NCBI GenBank assembly: GCA_002706065.1
Contig: PAJM01000003.1
Location: 10,226 to 68,247, forward strand
Source: Methanobacteriota archaeon
GTDB lineage: Archaea > Thermoplasmatota > Poseidoniia > Poseidoniales > Poseidoniaceae
Length of the DNA stretch: 58,022 nucleotides
Direction of reading: 5' to 3'
Made by a program: the position numbers and the translations under genes. Below the pieces are notes generated by a model. That model was not told where the DNA came from. It searched no databases and saw nothing but the letters and a program-made list of their open reading frames with translations. The number at the start of each line of letters is the position of its first letter. Position 1 is the first letter of the stretch. Below, piece after piece: positions 17,356-25,680 of this stretch.

Positions 17356-18282
17356 ATGTCTGTTAAACAAGTGCTTCAAGCAAGAATGAAACAACACATC
17401 AACGAGATGGTGACCACCAATCCAATGATTGGCCAATTGAATACCCAATTCACGAGTTGGCTTCTCGGTTCTGGTTTGACCGGTGCTGAAATCATCAAAA
17501 TGATCGATACAAATATGGATGCAGTGATTCAACCTGTCGAACTTTCAAGTGCGCTCGAGAAGACAACGGGTACACAACCTCCTGGCTGGGTCATCAACGG
17601 CCTGATGTCGGTACTCGACATGGACAAGGACGGTAACGTAACGGTTGCTGATCTTCATACATATTTCGAAACCATTGGCTTGCCGAGTGGTGTTGAAGAG
17701 GTAACACCAGAAACAGAACCAGAAGACGAATTCGATGAACTCGACCAAGAATTACAAGATGATGCTCGAAAGCAAGCAGAGGAACTCATTCGACAACAAG
17801 AGGCTGAAAAACAGCGTTTGTTGGAAGAAGAGGAAGCGAAGAAAGCCGCTGAACGTGAGGCTGCCGAGCAAGCCAAACGAGAGGAGGAGGCTGCGAAGCA
17901 GAAACCAGATCTTATCCTCCTCAATGAGGATGGAACTCATGTCGACCATAATCGATTCATCGAGGTGTTAGCGGAAATGAAACTTGGCAGCGAGCGCCGC
18001 GAAGCGATTGCTCAATCGCCGACTCAGGTGTGCAGAATACAAATCCAGTCCATTGAGAAAACGCTCCTTGGAAAAGGATCACTCAAGAACGGTATGACCA
18101 TCGTTGGTAAAATCATCGGAGAACAAGGGTTCGAAATTGAACTCCAAACCCCATTTGATGCAACCGAGCTTGTCAACACCTTCCAGAAGAATCAAACAAT
18201 TGAGGCTGAAGCTAAAATTTGCGACTGGAATTCAGGCCGTAGGCGGGCTGTCCTTGAAGCAATTCAGTTAGACCGTCTATAG
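17356..18282 (+). CDS. EF-hand protein with charged coiled coil and C-terminal beta domain
   Basis: 308 residues. Two EF-hand-like loops: DTNMDAVIQPVE (about residues 55-66; imperfect) and DMDKDGNVTVAD (about 90-101; canonical ligands at positions 1, 3, 5 and 12). Residues ~117-195 are a Glu/Lys/Ala/Arg/Gln-rich segment that should form a long helix or coiled coil. The final ~105 residues are predicted mostly beta, with an OB-fold-like feel (RIQIQSIEK...GMTIVGKIIG...EAKICDW). No signal peptide. Probably a cytosolic calcium-responsive protein; partner unknown. Its stop overlaps the convergent acyl-CoA dehydrogenase stop by 6 bases. Confidence 0.72.
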   Translation: MSVKQVLQARMKQHINEMVTTNPMIGQLNTQFTSWLLGSGLTGAEIIKMIDTNMDAVIQPVELSSALEKTTGTQPPGWVINGLMSVLDMDKDGNVTVADLHTYFETIGLPSGVEEVTPETEPEDEFDELDQELQDDARKQAEELIRQQEAEKQRLLEEEEAKKAAEREAAEQAKREEEAAKQKPDLILLNEDGTHVDHNRFIEVLAEMKLGSERREAIAQSPTQVCRIQIQSIEKTLLGKGSLKNGMTIVGKIIGEQGFEIELQTPFDATELVNTFQKNQTIEAEAKICDWNSGRRRAVLEAIQLDRL

Positions 18283-19446
18283 AAGGCTTCGAGCAACAAC
18301 GATTCGTTGGACTTCTTGGGTACCTTCGTAAATCTGAGTAATCTTTGCGTCTCTGAAGAATCGCTCAACAGGGAACTCCTTGGTGTAGCCATAACCGCCA
18401 TGGACCTGGATTGCACGCTCTGAGACCCACATTGCGGTGTCTCCTGCGTAGAGTTTAGCCATACTTGCCTCTTTGGTGTGCCGAGGTCCACCGTGCTCGT
18501 AGTGCTGTTGCTTGGCCCACGAAGCCTTGTAGACCAAGTGTCGTGCTGCGTCAATGCGTGTTGCCATGTCGGCAAGATAGCCCATGATCATCTGGTGATG
18601 TGCGATTGGTTTTCCAAAGGCTTCTCGTTCGTGAGCGTACTTGAGTGAGGCTTCATAGGCTCCTTGAGCAATTCCAAGAGCTTGTGCAGCGATACCAATG
18701 CGTGAGTTATCAAGAGCATTCATTGCGATTGGGAATCCATTTCCCGCACCCTTGATGACATTCTCAACAGGGACTTTGCAGTTTTCCAAAACAAGCGTGC
18801 ATGTGTCGGATGAGCGAATACCGAGTTTGTCTTCTTTCTTTCCGACAGAAAACCCTTCAAAGGAGGAATCGACAATAAACGCAGTCGTTCCGCCGTGCCT
18901 CTTTACACCATAGTCAGGGTGGTCCACGTCTTTGGCAAACAAAACGATGATTTTTGACTGGACTCCGTTGGTGACCCACATCTTTTCTCCGTTGAGCAAA
19001 TAGTGCGACCCGTCCTCCGAAAGTTTCGCTTTGCACGACATTGCAGCGGCATCGGTCCCAGCCCCAGCTTCAGAGAGTGAGTATGCCCCTACTTCGCCTT
19101 CTGCGAGCCTTTTCAGATAGGTTTCCTTCTGATATTCATCTCCGTGAAGAGCGATGGTTTTTGCACACAATCCGACGTGAACGCAGAACATGACCGAGAA
19201 CGATGGGTCAACGCGAGCCAACTCTTCGACAATGATCGATTCTGATATATCGTCAACGGGCATGCCACCGTACTTTTCAGGAACGGTCACACCTTGCAAA
19301 CCAAGTTCAAGGAACTGTTTCCATTCCTCAGATGGAGGTGTTTGTGTTTGGTCTCGGTGTTCCACTGTGGGCGCAAGGACCGTTTCAGCGAAATCGCGCA
19401 CCATTTCTCGAATCATGTCTTGTTCGTCGGTTGCTTTGAAGTCCAT
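18277..19446 (-). CDS. Acyl-CoA dehydrogenase
   Basis: 389-residue FAD enzyme that introduces a 2,3-double bond into an acyl-CoA, in fatty-acid or branched-chain amino-acid breakdown. Seen: YSLSEAGAGTDAAAM and the following MWVTNG (FAD/substrate signature 1), KLGIRSSDT, and the C-terminal QVHGGYGYTKEFPVERFFRD and IYEGTQEVQR with the catalytic Glu of the short/medium-chain type. Length is standard. No ETF or enoyl-CoA hydratase genes adjoin it, so its chain-length class cannot be fixed. Divergent from the lipoyl-domain gene with a 119-base intergenic region containing CTTAATGG about 37 bases upstream of the start. Confidence 0.93.
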   Translation of the reverse strand: MDFKATDEQDMIREMVRDFAETVLAPTVEHRDQTQTPPSEEWKQFLELGLQGVTVPEKYGGMPVDDISESIIVEELARVDPSFSVMFCVHVGLCAKTIALHGDEYQKETYLKRLAEGEVGAYSLSEAGAGTDAAAMSCKAKLSEDGSHYLLNGEKMWVTNGVQSKIIVLFAKDVDHPDYGVKRHGGTTAFIVDSSFEGFSVGKKEDKLGIRSSDTCTLVLENCKVPVENVIKGAGNGFPIAMNALDNSRIGIAAQALGIAQGAYEASLKYAHEREAFGKPIAHHQMIMGYLADMATRIDAARHLVYKASWAKQQHYEHGGPRHTKEASMAKLYAGDTAMWVSERAIQVHGGYGYTKEFPVERFFRDAKITQIYEGTQEVQRIVVARSLL

Positions 19447-19565
19447 TCGCTCACTGTAACTACGGAAGAAAGGCTCTCACTTAATGGATGTGCTACAGCC
19501 ATATCACTGCAAAAATAGCGATGATTCATATAGGAGATGTTTGAGCCGCGTATAGGTGAAATGAC

Positions 19566-19970
19566 TTGGATGAAGAAGTTGTTGAATTTAACATAGCACA
19601 CAACCGAAAATACTCGATTGACCATTTGTGGTACCAAGAGAAGGACGATGAGAAAATCATGGTCGGCATCAGCGAGTTTATGGGCGTCGAAATCGGAGAA
19701 GTACTCCGCGTTATTCTCCCGCAAGCAGAAACCGTCGTGGATGAAGGACAAGACATGTTCTCACTTTGGACCGCAGATGAAAAAATTGCCTTCACTGCCC
19801 CATTCTCGGGAACCATTACAGAAGTGAACGGGGAAGTTGAAATCAACCCTGATCTTGTCAACGAATCCGCTTATGACCTTGGATGGATTTTGGTTCTTCA
19901 ACCGTTCCAATTTGACATGGAGAATCTCCTTGAGCCTGATGAATACGTCGAGTACCTCTCAGAACTTTGA
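19566..19970 (+). CDS. gcvH: Lipoyl-domain H-protein-like carrier, TTG start
   Basis: 134 residues resembling glycine cleavage H protein: DHLWYQEKDDEKIMVGISEFMG (the HxW...VGITxxA region), LPQAETVVDEGQ, the swinging-arm Lys in TADEKIAFTAPFSG (Lys73, at the ESVKA position) and VNESAYDLGWIL near the end. Start is TTG 19566 with GGTGA six bases upstream; an in-frame TGA at 19557 excludes anything earlier and there is no in-frame ATG nearby. No gcvT, gcvP or lipoate ligase lies in the window. The canonical ESVK context is replaced by ADEK, so it may be a paralogue serving another lipoate-dependent function. Confidence 0.75.
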   Translation: MDEEVVEFNIAHNRKYSIDHLWYQEKDDEKIMVGISEFMGVEIGEVLRVILPQAETVVDEGQDMFSLWTADEKIAFTAPFSGTITEVNGEVEINPDLVNESAYDLGWILVLQPFQFDMENLLEPDEYVEYLSEL

Positions 19971-19986
19971 TCACTGAAGTGGAAGC

Positions 19987-20568
19987 ATGTCTGAATCAAT
20001 GCAGCGATTGAAGGATTCACTCCTCGCTGCCCCCATCATCTGGAAGGGCGATTATCCGTACTTTATTCATCCACTAACGGATGGAGTGCCTCGACTTGAT
20101 CCGTCTGTTCTTACATCTGTTGTTGAATTGATTGAAGCGGCTGTTGATTGGCAATCAGTCGATCTTGTCCTTGGTATTGAAGCGATGGGTTTGCCACTGA
20201 CGAGCCCACTTTCGATGCGAAACAACAAGCCTCAGGTTGTGGTCCGAAAGCGATCGTACGGCCTCGAAGGAGAAGTTGCGATCGATCAATCAACAGGTTA
20301 CTCTAAAGGTTCGATGTACCTTAACGACATCGCAAAAGATGAACGCATCCTCATCGTTGACGATGTACTGTCCACTGGAGGAACACTCGATGCCATCATA
20401 GGTGGCTTGGAAACAATTGGTGCAAAAATTGCTTCGATTGTTGTCGTGGTCGAAAAGGGTCCAGGACTGCAACAATTGCAAGAAAAATATCCGCACATTG
20501 AAATTTCATCCATTGTTCGACTCAACATGGACGGGGACAAGGTTGTCCTACTCGATGAGGTGATTTGA
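19987..20568 (+). CDS. hpt: Archaeal hypoxanthine/guanine phosphoribosyltransferase
   Basis: 193 residues, the usual length for archaeal Hpt (PRPP-dependent purine salvage). Seen: APIIWKGDYPYFIHPLTDGVPRLDP at the N-terminus, characteristic of the archaeal family; GIEAMGLPLTSPLS; and the PRPP-binding motif ILIVDDVLSTGGTLDA (about residues 118-133). An adenine-specific role cannot be excluded because this subgroup is annotated both ways. Stop TGA overlaps the ATG of dph2 (TGATG), so the two are translationally coupled. Confidence 0.88.
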   Translation: MSESMQRLKDSLLAAPIIWKGDYPYFIHPLTDGVPRLDPSVLTSVVELIEAAVDWQSVDLVLGIEAMGLPLTSPLSMRNNKPQVVVRKRSYGLEGEVAIDQSTGYSKGSMYLNDIAKDERILIVDDVLSTGGTLDAIIGGLETIGAKIASIVVVVEKGPGLQQLQEKYPHIEISSIVRLNMDGDKVVLLDEVI

Positions 20569-21674
20569 TGGATTTAAACCGACACGACTTCCAACTGGAA
20601 GAACTCATCCAACGCATTGAGAAGAATGACAACAGACTTGTTGCTCTTCAGGTCCCTGAAGGATTGAAGATGCAGGCGCTTGAGATGATGGATGAAATTG
20701 AATCAGGTTCAGGCGCAAAAGTTGTTTTGGCAGCCGACCCGTGTTATGGCGCATGTGACCTTGTCCATGATAAGATGAAGATGATGGGTGTTGAGCTCGT
20801 TGCACATTTGGGTCATTCTCAAATGAACATTAACTCAGGAATGCCAACCCAATTCATCGATGTGACCTACGATGGCGATCCAAAACTTGCGCCAGTAATT
20901 CCAATGCTCAATGCACATCTTCAGATCGCTAAGAATCGAATGGCTGAACAGTCAACAGGCGAATTGTCTGAAGAAGAGGCTCAAGAGCGATTTATGGATG
21001 CTGTTGGGCGCATGACACCACTCAAAGATACGAAACTTGGATTGGTCGGAAGCATCCAACACTTGCATCTTCTACCCGAATTCCACGACCGTCTTGAGCA
21101 AGCCGGATTTGATGTAACAATACCGATGGGAGGTGCACGTCTCACATTCCCGGGACAAGTTCTCGGATGCAACTATTCGGGTGATGATGACACGATTGGA
21201 CACTACCTCTTCCTCGGAAGCGGAGACTTCCATCCAATCGGTTTGGTTCTCCATACTGGGAAACCACTAGCGATGCTCGATCCCTATTCAGGCGACGCAA
21301 TCGAAATGTCGTTTGAGCGAATCGAACGCATTCTACGGCAACGGTTTGGTTTGATTATGTCCTCGATGGACGCTCAGAAATTTGGGATTCTCATCGGTGA
21401 AAAGCCCGGGCAGATGCGAAGAACTCTCGCCCTGAGGATGAAACGATTGCTCGAAAAACACGGGAAAAAAGGGTATCTTCTTGCGCTCGAGCATGTTGGC
21501 CCCGAATTGATTGATTTCTATCCTGTTGATGCCTTTGTTAACACAGCTTGCCCCCGAATAGCAATCGATGATGCAGTCAAATATGCGAAACCACTGATAA
21601 CACCGTTCGAACTTGAAGTCGCTCTCGGCGAAAAGAAATGGGAACTCGGATATCAATTCGATGAAATCCCCTAA
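20568..21674 (+). CDS. dph2: Diphthamide synthesis enzyme Dph2
   Basis: 368 residues. Radical-SAM-like [4Fe-4S] enzyme that transfers the 3-amino-3-carboxypropyl group of SAM to a His of elongation factor 2, the first step of diphthamide formation. The three cluster cysteines are all present: ADPCYGACD (near residue 63), VLGCNYSG (near 201) and VNTACPRIAID (near 328), the arrangement of archaeal Dph2 homodimers. Also LVALQVPEGLK at the N-terminus. ATG 20568 overlaps the hpt stop. The 3' end overlaps the likely orc1/cdc6 start by 14 bases. Confidence 0.93.
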   Translation: MDLNRHDFQLEELIQRIEKNDNRLVALQVPEGLKMQALEMMDEIESGSGAKVVLAADPCYGACDLVHDKMKMMGVELVAHLGHSQMNINSGMPTQFIDVTYDGDPKLAPVIPMLNAHLQIAKNRMAEQSTGELSEEEAQERFMDAVGRMTPLKDTKLGLVGSIQHLHLLPEFHDRLEQAGFDVTIPMGGARLTFPGQVLGCNYSGDDDTIGHYLFLGSGDFHPIGLVLHTGKPLAMLDPYSGDAIEMSFERIERILRQRFGLIMSSMDAQKFGILIGEKPGQMRRTLALRMKRLLEKHGKKGYLLALEHVGPELIDFYPVDAFVNTACPRIAIDDAVKYAKPLITPFELEVALGEKKWELGYQFDEIP

Positions 21675-22926
21675 ACTTCATCAATTTCCGTTTGGAAAAG
21701 AGCGAGTGTTCAAGAACGGTTGGCATCAAGAACCGAACAGCATGAGCGACTATCTCGACCGAATTGGTTCAGGTTTTATCCTTCTGAACCCTGATCCCCT
21801 TGATTTTGATTACATCCCGGAAGTCATGGTTGGACGGGAAGCAATTCAAGGAACACTTGCAGGAAAATTCCATTCCATTGCTCATCCCAATGGGAGTGCC
21901 AATGTTGTGATTACGGGCCCAGTTGGAAGTGGAAAAACACTCCTTGCACGCACGTTTTGTCGCGATATTGAACATCACCTCCGAAACAAGCGTCCACTTC
22001 GAAGCGTCCACATCAACTGCAGAAACGCAACAACCAACGTTCGGGTTGCTCAACGCATCGTTCAATCATTGGACCCTGGCCACCCAGACCGTGGGCTTTC
22101 AATGGGCGAATTGTTGAGCAGTCTCAGGAAGCTGTTGAGAAACAACGGGCGTCATTTAATCATCGTCTTGGACGAGGTCGACCATCTGTTGCGCAAATCA
22201 GGCAACGACCTCATCTATCAGTTGCTTCGTATTGACGAGGACCAAGACGGTAGTGGAACACTTTCCCTTATTCTTATCAGCCAAGAACAGGTTCTTGATG
22301 TTCTTGAAAATGCTGTCATCTCTCGATTTGGCCACACGAATCACATCCCTGTCCCACCTTACGATCTCAAGGGACTCATTGCGATCGTACGTCAACGTGC
22401 AGAAGCTGCGTTGAATTCGAGGTCATGGGACGAGGATATCCTGAAACTTATCGCTACTTCTGCTGCTCCTTCAGGAGATGCTCGGCAAGTGATTGAGTTG
22501 CTCGGAGCCGCTGTGGAACACGCTGAATCGGATGGACACAAGAGCATCCTCTCCGAACATGTGCAAACAAAAGCAAGGGACGTACCACAAGTGATGCCCG
22601 AAGATGTCCTCGATGAGTTGTCGGGTCATTCGATGTTGGTTTTGCTTGGGATTTGCCGAAGACTACGAAAAGCCGAATTCATGACAAGCAAAGACGTTGA
22701 ATCAATTTATGCTGTTGTCTGCGAAGAATATGAAGTCAAACCCCGCAGCCATACAACAGTATGGAAATTCTTGAAGCACATCGAGGGTTTGAACATCATT
22801 GCAACTCGCGTCGATACGGTTGGAGAAGGTCGTGGCCGTACAACCCACATCTCCATGCCTCATGCCCTACCGATGGATGTCGCTGCTCGAATAGAAGGTC
22901 GAGTGGCGAGGAAGCTGAAGCGTTAA
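21661..22926 (+). CDS. cdc6: Orc1/Cdc6-family replication initiator
   Basis: AAA+ ATPase that binds the replication origin and loads the MCM helicase. From ATG 21661 it has 421 residues. Seen: the YIPEVMVGREAIQ pre-Walker element, Walker A TGPVGSGKTLLA, Walker B LIIVLDEVDHLL, sensor-1 LILISQ, arginine-finger/sensor-2 region with SGDARQVIELL, and a C-terminal winged helix (about 320-415; HTTVWKFLKHIEGLNII). The start could also be ATG 21742, since the first ~27 residues are poorly conserved. No clear origin repeats flank the gene. The gene lies in a translation-related run (dph2 before, eS6 after). Confidence 0.9.
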   Translation: MKSPKLHQFPFGKERVFKNGWHQEPNSMSDYLDRIGSGFILLNPDPLDFDYIPEVMVGREAIQGTLAGKFHSIAHPNGSANVVITGPVGSGKTLLARTFCRDIEHHLRNKRPLRSVHINCRNATTNVRVAQRIVQSLDPGHPDRGLSMGELLSSLRKLLRNNGRHLIIVLDEVDHLLRKSGNDLIYQLLRIDEDQDGSGTLSLILISQEQVLDVLENAVISRFGHTNHIPVPPYDLKGLIAIVRQRAEAALNSRSWDEDILKLIATSAAPSGDARQVIELLGAAVEHAESDGHKSILSEHVQTKARDVPQVMPEDVLDELSGHSMLVLLGICRRLRKAEFMTSKDVESIYAVVCEEYEVKPRSHTTVWKFLKHIEGLNIIATRVDTVGEGRGRTTHISMPHALPMDVAARIEGRVARKLKR

Positions 22927-22949
22927 CGATGAAATAGCATGCGGTGAGG

Positions 22950-22957
22950 CTAAATAG
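22950..22957 (+). promoter_or_regulatory. TATA-like element before eS6 gene
   Basis: CTAAATAG in the 67-base gap between cdc6 and the eS6 gene. A start near 22980 would give a 14-base leader that contains the AGAGGA ribosome-binding site at 22981-22986. Confidence 0.35.
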
Positions 22958-22993
22958 GGGTCGTTAGTCGCTTAGTTGCTAGAGGAATGCACC

Positions 22994-23509
22994 ATGGCTG
23001 ATGGAAATTCATTTGTTGCAGTGGTCAACGACACCACAACCAAGTTGACACGTACCACAAAGAACGGTAAGGAGAAGACATATTCTCCGTCATACAAGAC
23101 CGTTATTTCTGGAAACAACCATGCTCAACTGCTCGGTAAGAAAATCGGAGATGTCATCGATGGTATCTTCGTCGGCGAGGGTGAATCCACATTGACCGGT
23201 TACAAACTTGAAATTACAGGAGGCTCCGACAAAACAGGAACCCCAATGCGTCGAGATCTTGAGGGAGGTTCCCGCCAAGCAATCCTCGTCACAGCATCCA
23301 CAGGATTCAAGGGACACAATCTTGTTTCCAAGACCAAGCAGGGCGAAAAGAAGCGATTCCGATACAAGCCTGAAGGTATGCGAAAGCGACGTTTCTTCCG
23401 TGGCAACACTGTCACACAAGACACACGTCAAATCAATCTCAAGGTTGTTGATGCTGGTAACATTGGCCTCGACAAGTTGCTCGGTGAGGAAGAAGCTGCA
23501 GCGGAGTGA
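22994..23509 (+). CDS. rps6e: 30S ribosomal protein eS6
   Basis: 171 residues from ATG 22994, which follows AGAGGA. Core eS6 pattern: LLGKKIGDVIDGIF, GYKLEITGGSDKTGTPMRRD, then KKRFRYKPEGMRKRRFFRGNTVTQDTRQINLKV split across the basic C-terminal region. Component of the small subunit. Longer than most archaeal eS6 (about 125-130 residues) by an N-terminal Thr/Lys-rich lead-in and an acidic C-terminal tail. Followed by the aIF2 gamma gene, a common archaeal association. Confidence 0.92.
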   Translation: MADGNSFVAVVNDTTTKLTRTTKNGKEKTYSPSYKTVISGNNHAQLLGKKIGDVIDGIFVGEGESTLTGYKLEITGGSDKTGTPMRRDLEGGSRQAILVTASTGFKGHNLVSKTKQGEKKRFRYKPEGMRKRRFFRGNTVTQDTRQINLKVVDAGNIGLDKLLGEEEAAAE

Positions 23510-23551
23510 AACCCGAGAGGGTTGAATCGGTGAACTAGGAGGAATGGAAGC

Positions 23552-24790
23552 ATGGCACGAACGCTTCCTTCCCAGCCTGAAGTCAACATTGGCCTTGTTG
23601 GTCACGTCGATCACGGTAAGACCACTCTCACTCAAGCCCTGTCTGGTGTTTGGACTGACACACACTCCGAAGAGCGTCGTCGCGGTATTTCGATTAAACT
23701 CGGTTATGCTGATACGGCATTTTACAAGACCGATTCAGGGCAGTTCTACGCAACTGGACGGCATCCTGATGGCAAGAAGGACGACGAATCTGAACTTCAG
23801 CGCGTGGTTTCGTTTGTTGACGCCCCAGGTCACGAGACACTGATGGCGATTATGATCACAGGCGCATCCATCATGGACGGTGCCATGTTGATGGTCGCTG
23901 CCAACGAAACCTGTCCACAGCCACAAACTCGTGAACACTTGATGGCATTGGAAATTGCTGGTATCAAGAACATCGTAATCGTCCAGAACAAAATCGATTT
24001 GGTTTCACGAGACAGAGCCATGGAGTCCTACAACGAAATCAAGACCTTCCTTAAGGGAACAATTGCAGAGGAAGCACCGATCATTCCTGTCTCTGCCCAT
24101 CATGATGTCAATCTTGACATCCTCATCGAGGCGATTGAACAGACCATTCCTACCCCAAACAGGGATTCTGACGAACGGGCGATAATGCATATTGCTCGTT
24201 CATTCGATGTGAATCGACCGGGAACTCGCCCCACAAAGCTAACCGGCGGCGTTATTGGCGGTTCAATCGTAGAAGGTACCTTCCGAGAAGGTGATGAGAT
24301 CATCATCGGTCCTGGTCGGAAAATTGAGAACGGGAACAAATCACACTGGGAACCGATTGAAACAACCATCACGAGCATGCAAGGTGGAGGTGGAAAGCGA
24401 GACGAAATGACAGCAGGAGGTTTGTGTGGCTTTGGAACTCTGCTCGACCCATCGATAACAACTGCAGACAACCTTTCAGGACAAGTTCTTGCAAAGAAAG
24501 GTAAATTGCCAGAAGTACGTACGGAATGTGCTATTGAAATCCATTTGATGAAGAACATGGTTGCAGGTGATGGTGAACAACCAGACAAGATTTATCCACT
24601 TCGAAACAATGAGATGCTGATGGTGAATGTTGCAACCTCTACATCCGTTGGTGTTGTCAAAGGCGTGGAAAAAGGCAAGGCAAACCTGCAGTTACGGCTT
24701 CCTATTTGTGCAGATAAAGGACAGAGAGTTTCACTCTCTCGACGAGTGGGTGCACGATGGCGACTCATCGGCCATGGAACCATTCAATGA
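23552..24790 (+). CDS. eif2g: Translation initiation factor aIF2 subunit gamma
   Basis: 412-residue GTPase that delivers initiator Met-tRNA to the small subunit. G1 GHVDHGKTTLTQ, switch-1 RRGISIKLGYAD, G3 DAPGHE, G4 NKID, and C-terminal beta-barrel domains II-III ending in RRVGARWRLIGHG. Strong AGGAGG at 23537-23542 before ATG 23552. Between switch 1 and G3, where archaeal/eukaryotic proteins carry two CxxC knuckles binding zinc, this one reads FYKTDSGQFY...RHPDGKK and has no Cys at all. Length and remaining motifs are normal, so it should be functional. Confidence 0.95.
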   Translation: MARTLPSQPEVNIGLVGHVDHGKTTLTQALSGVWTDTHSEERRRGISIKLGYADTAFYKTDSGQFYATGRHPDGKKDDESELQRVVSFVDAPGHETLMAIMITGASIMDGAMLMVAANETCPQPQTREHLMALEIAGIKNIVIVQNKIDLVSRDRAMESYNEIKTFLKGTIAEEAPIIPVSAHHDVNLDILIEAIEQTIPTPNRDSDERAIMHIARSFDVNRPGTRPTKLTGGVIGGSIVEGTFREGDEIIIGPGRKIENGNKSHWEPIETTITSMQGGGGKRDEMTAGGLCGFGTLLDPSITTADNLSGQVLAKKGKLPEVRTECAIEIHLMKNMVAGDGEQPDKIYPLRNNEMLMVNVATSTSVGVVKGVEKGKANLQLRLPICADKGQRVSLSRRVGARWRLIGHGTIQ

Positions 24791-24799
24791 GGTGATTGC

Positions 24800-25174
24800 A
24801 TGGGCGATGTGCTCATTGATGCTTGTGGATGGGTCGCTCTCATCGATGGTTCATTCAACATCGATCTTGCACTTTCGCAGATTATTGGACCACCACACTT
24901 CATCCTGATTGACTTGGTTCTCGAAGAACTGGAGGACATCGAAGCAAGTCGTCCACGGGGAAAGAAATTGATGCTTGATCTGCTGCTCCAGCGCTCGACC
25001 TTGATTGAATACTCTACAATGCATACCGATGATGCACTCTTGGAAGTTGCAAGTGAAAGGAAGATTCCAATTCTGACCATCGACTCAAATTTAAAACGCC
25101 GAGCACTTGAAGTGGGACTTGGAATTGTTGAGGTTACTCAAGGAAAGAACATCCGCTTAGTCAATGGTCTATAG
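24800..25174 (+). CDS. PIN-domain protein, Fcf1/VapC-like
   Basis: 124 residues forming one PIN domain: VLIDACGW with the first acidic ligand (Asp7), LVLEELEDIE, HTDDALLEVA and ILTIDSNLKRRAL carry the other acids of a Mg-dependent RNase site. In many archaea a PIN protein of this size sits directly behind aIF2 gamma and is related to the rRNA-processing factor Fcf1, which suggests a role in rRNA maturation rather than as a toxin; no antitoxin gene is next to it. Start ATG 24800 has GAGGTGA upstream, 9 bases after the aIF2 gamma stop. Confidence 0.82.
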   Translation: MGDVLIDACGWVALIDGSFNIDLALSQIIGPPHFILIDLVLEELEDIEASRPRGKKLMLDLLLQRSTLIEYSTMHTDDALLEVASERKIPILTIDSNLKRRALEVGLGIVEVTQGKNIRLVNGL

Positions 25175-25235
25175 AGAAAATAAAGCATGAATGGTTGATT
25201 TTAATTCATTACATTCAATTAATCGTCGGTGATTG

Positions 25236-25245
25236 TATTATATAT
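25236..25245 (+). promoter_or_regulatory. TATA box of HTH regulator gene
   Basis: TATTATATAT, the strongest TATA-like sequence in the window, centred 26 bases before ATG 25267 in an AT-rich stretch without a ribosome-binding site; predicts a leaderless transcript. Confidence 0.55.
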
Positions 25246-25266
25246 CCTCACGTTTGTATTAATCTC

Positions 25267-25680
25267 ATGGCGTCCAGTCTCGAGCATGCGATGAGTGATG
25301 AACAACGTTCCCTCTGCCAAAAATTGATTGATCTTGGTGCCAACGAAAATACAGCGAGTGTTCTTCTTTGTCTCCATCATCACGGGGCAGCAACATCGAA
25401 GGATTTGCAATGTCATTGCAACATTCGCCAACCTGATGTCAGTATGGCGATATCTGAACTACGTGAAATGAATCTCGTTCACTATTCTCCCCGATCCGAG
25501 CCCTCACGTGGCCGTCCTGCTCACATCTACAGACTTCGGATGAGTCTGGAACAGTCAATTCAGCCGTTCGTCAACCGAGCCAAGAAACGTGCGAAGGAAA
25601 TTCTCAACGAAGTTGATGAAATTCATAATTTAGTCAGCAAGGTTGAACCGGATGTGAATACACAATTTACGGCAATGTAA
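25267..25680 (+). CDS. Winged-helix (TrmB/MarR-like) transcription regulator
   Basis: 137 residues. N-terminal winged helix: LCQKLIDLGANENTASVLLCL, then TSKDLQCHCNIRQPDVSMAISEL (recognition helix) and a wing with SRGRPAHIYRL (basic GRPA turn typical of archaeal TrmB-type HTH proteins). The C-terminal ~40 residues are helical and may dimerise. No ligand domain, so probably a small dimeric regulator. ATG 25267 fits the upstream TATA box; ATG 25291 would also keep the whole HTH. Convergent with the DUF357 gene, overlapping it by 14 bases. Confidence 0.75.
   Translation: MASSLEHAMSDEQRSLCQKLIDLGANENTASVLLCLHHHGAATSKDLQCHCNIRQPDVSMAISELREMNLVHYSPRSEPSRGRPAHIYRLRMSLEQSIQPFVNRAKKRAKEILNEVDEIHNLVSKVEPDVNTQFTAM

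Noticed and set aside
21661-22993. A replication origin next to the Orc1/Cdc6 gene
   Set aside because: The flanks are tight (14-base overlap upstream, 67 bases downstream) with no AT-rich unwinding region or repeated origin boxes; only the CGTTAA cluster 6 kb away is origin-like and it lacks further support.
24800-25680. PIN protein plus HTH protein as a toxin-antitoxin pair
   Set aside because: The HTH gene has its own strong TATA box and is 93 bases away; the PIN protein follows aIF2 gamma as in many archaea and looks Fcf1-like.
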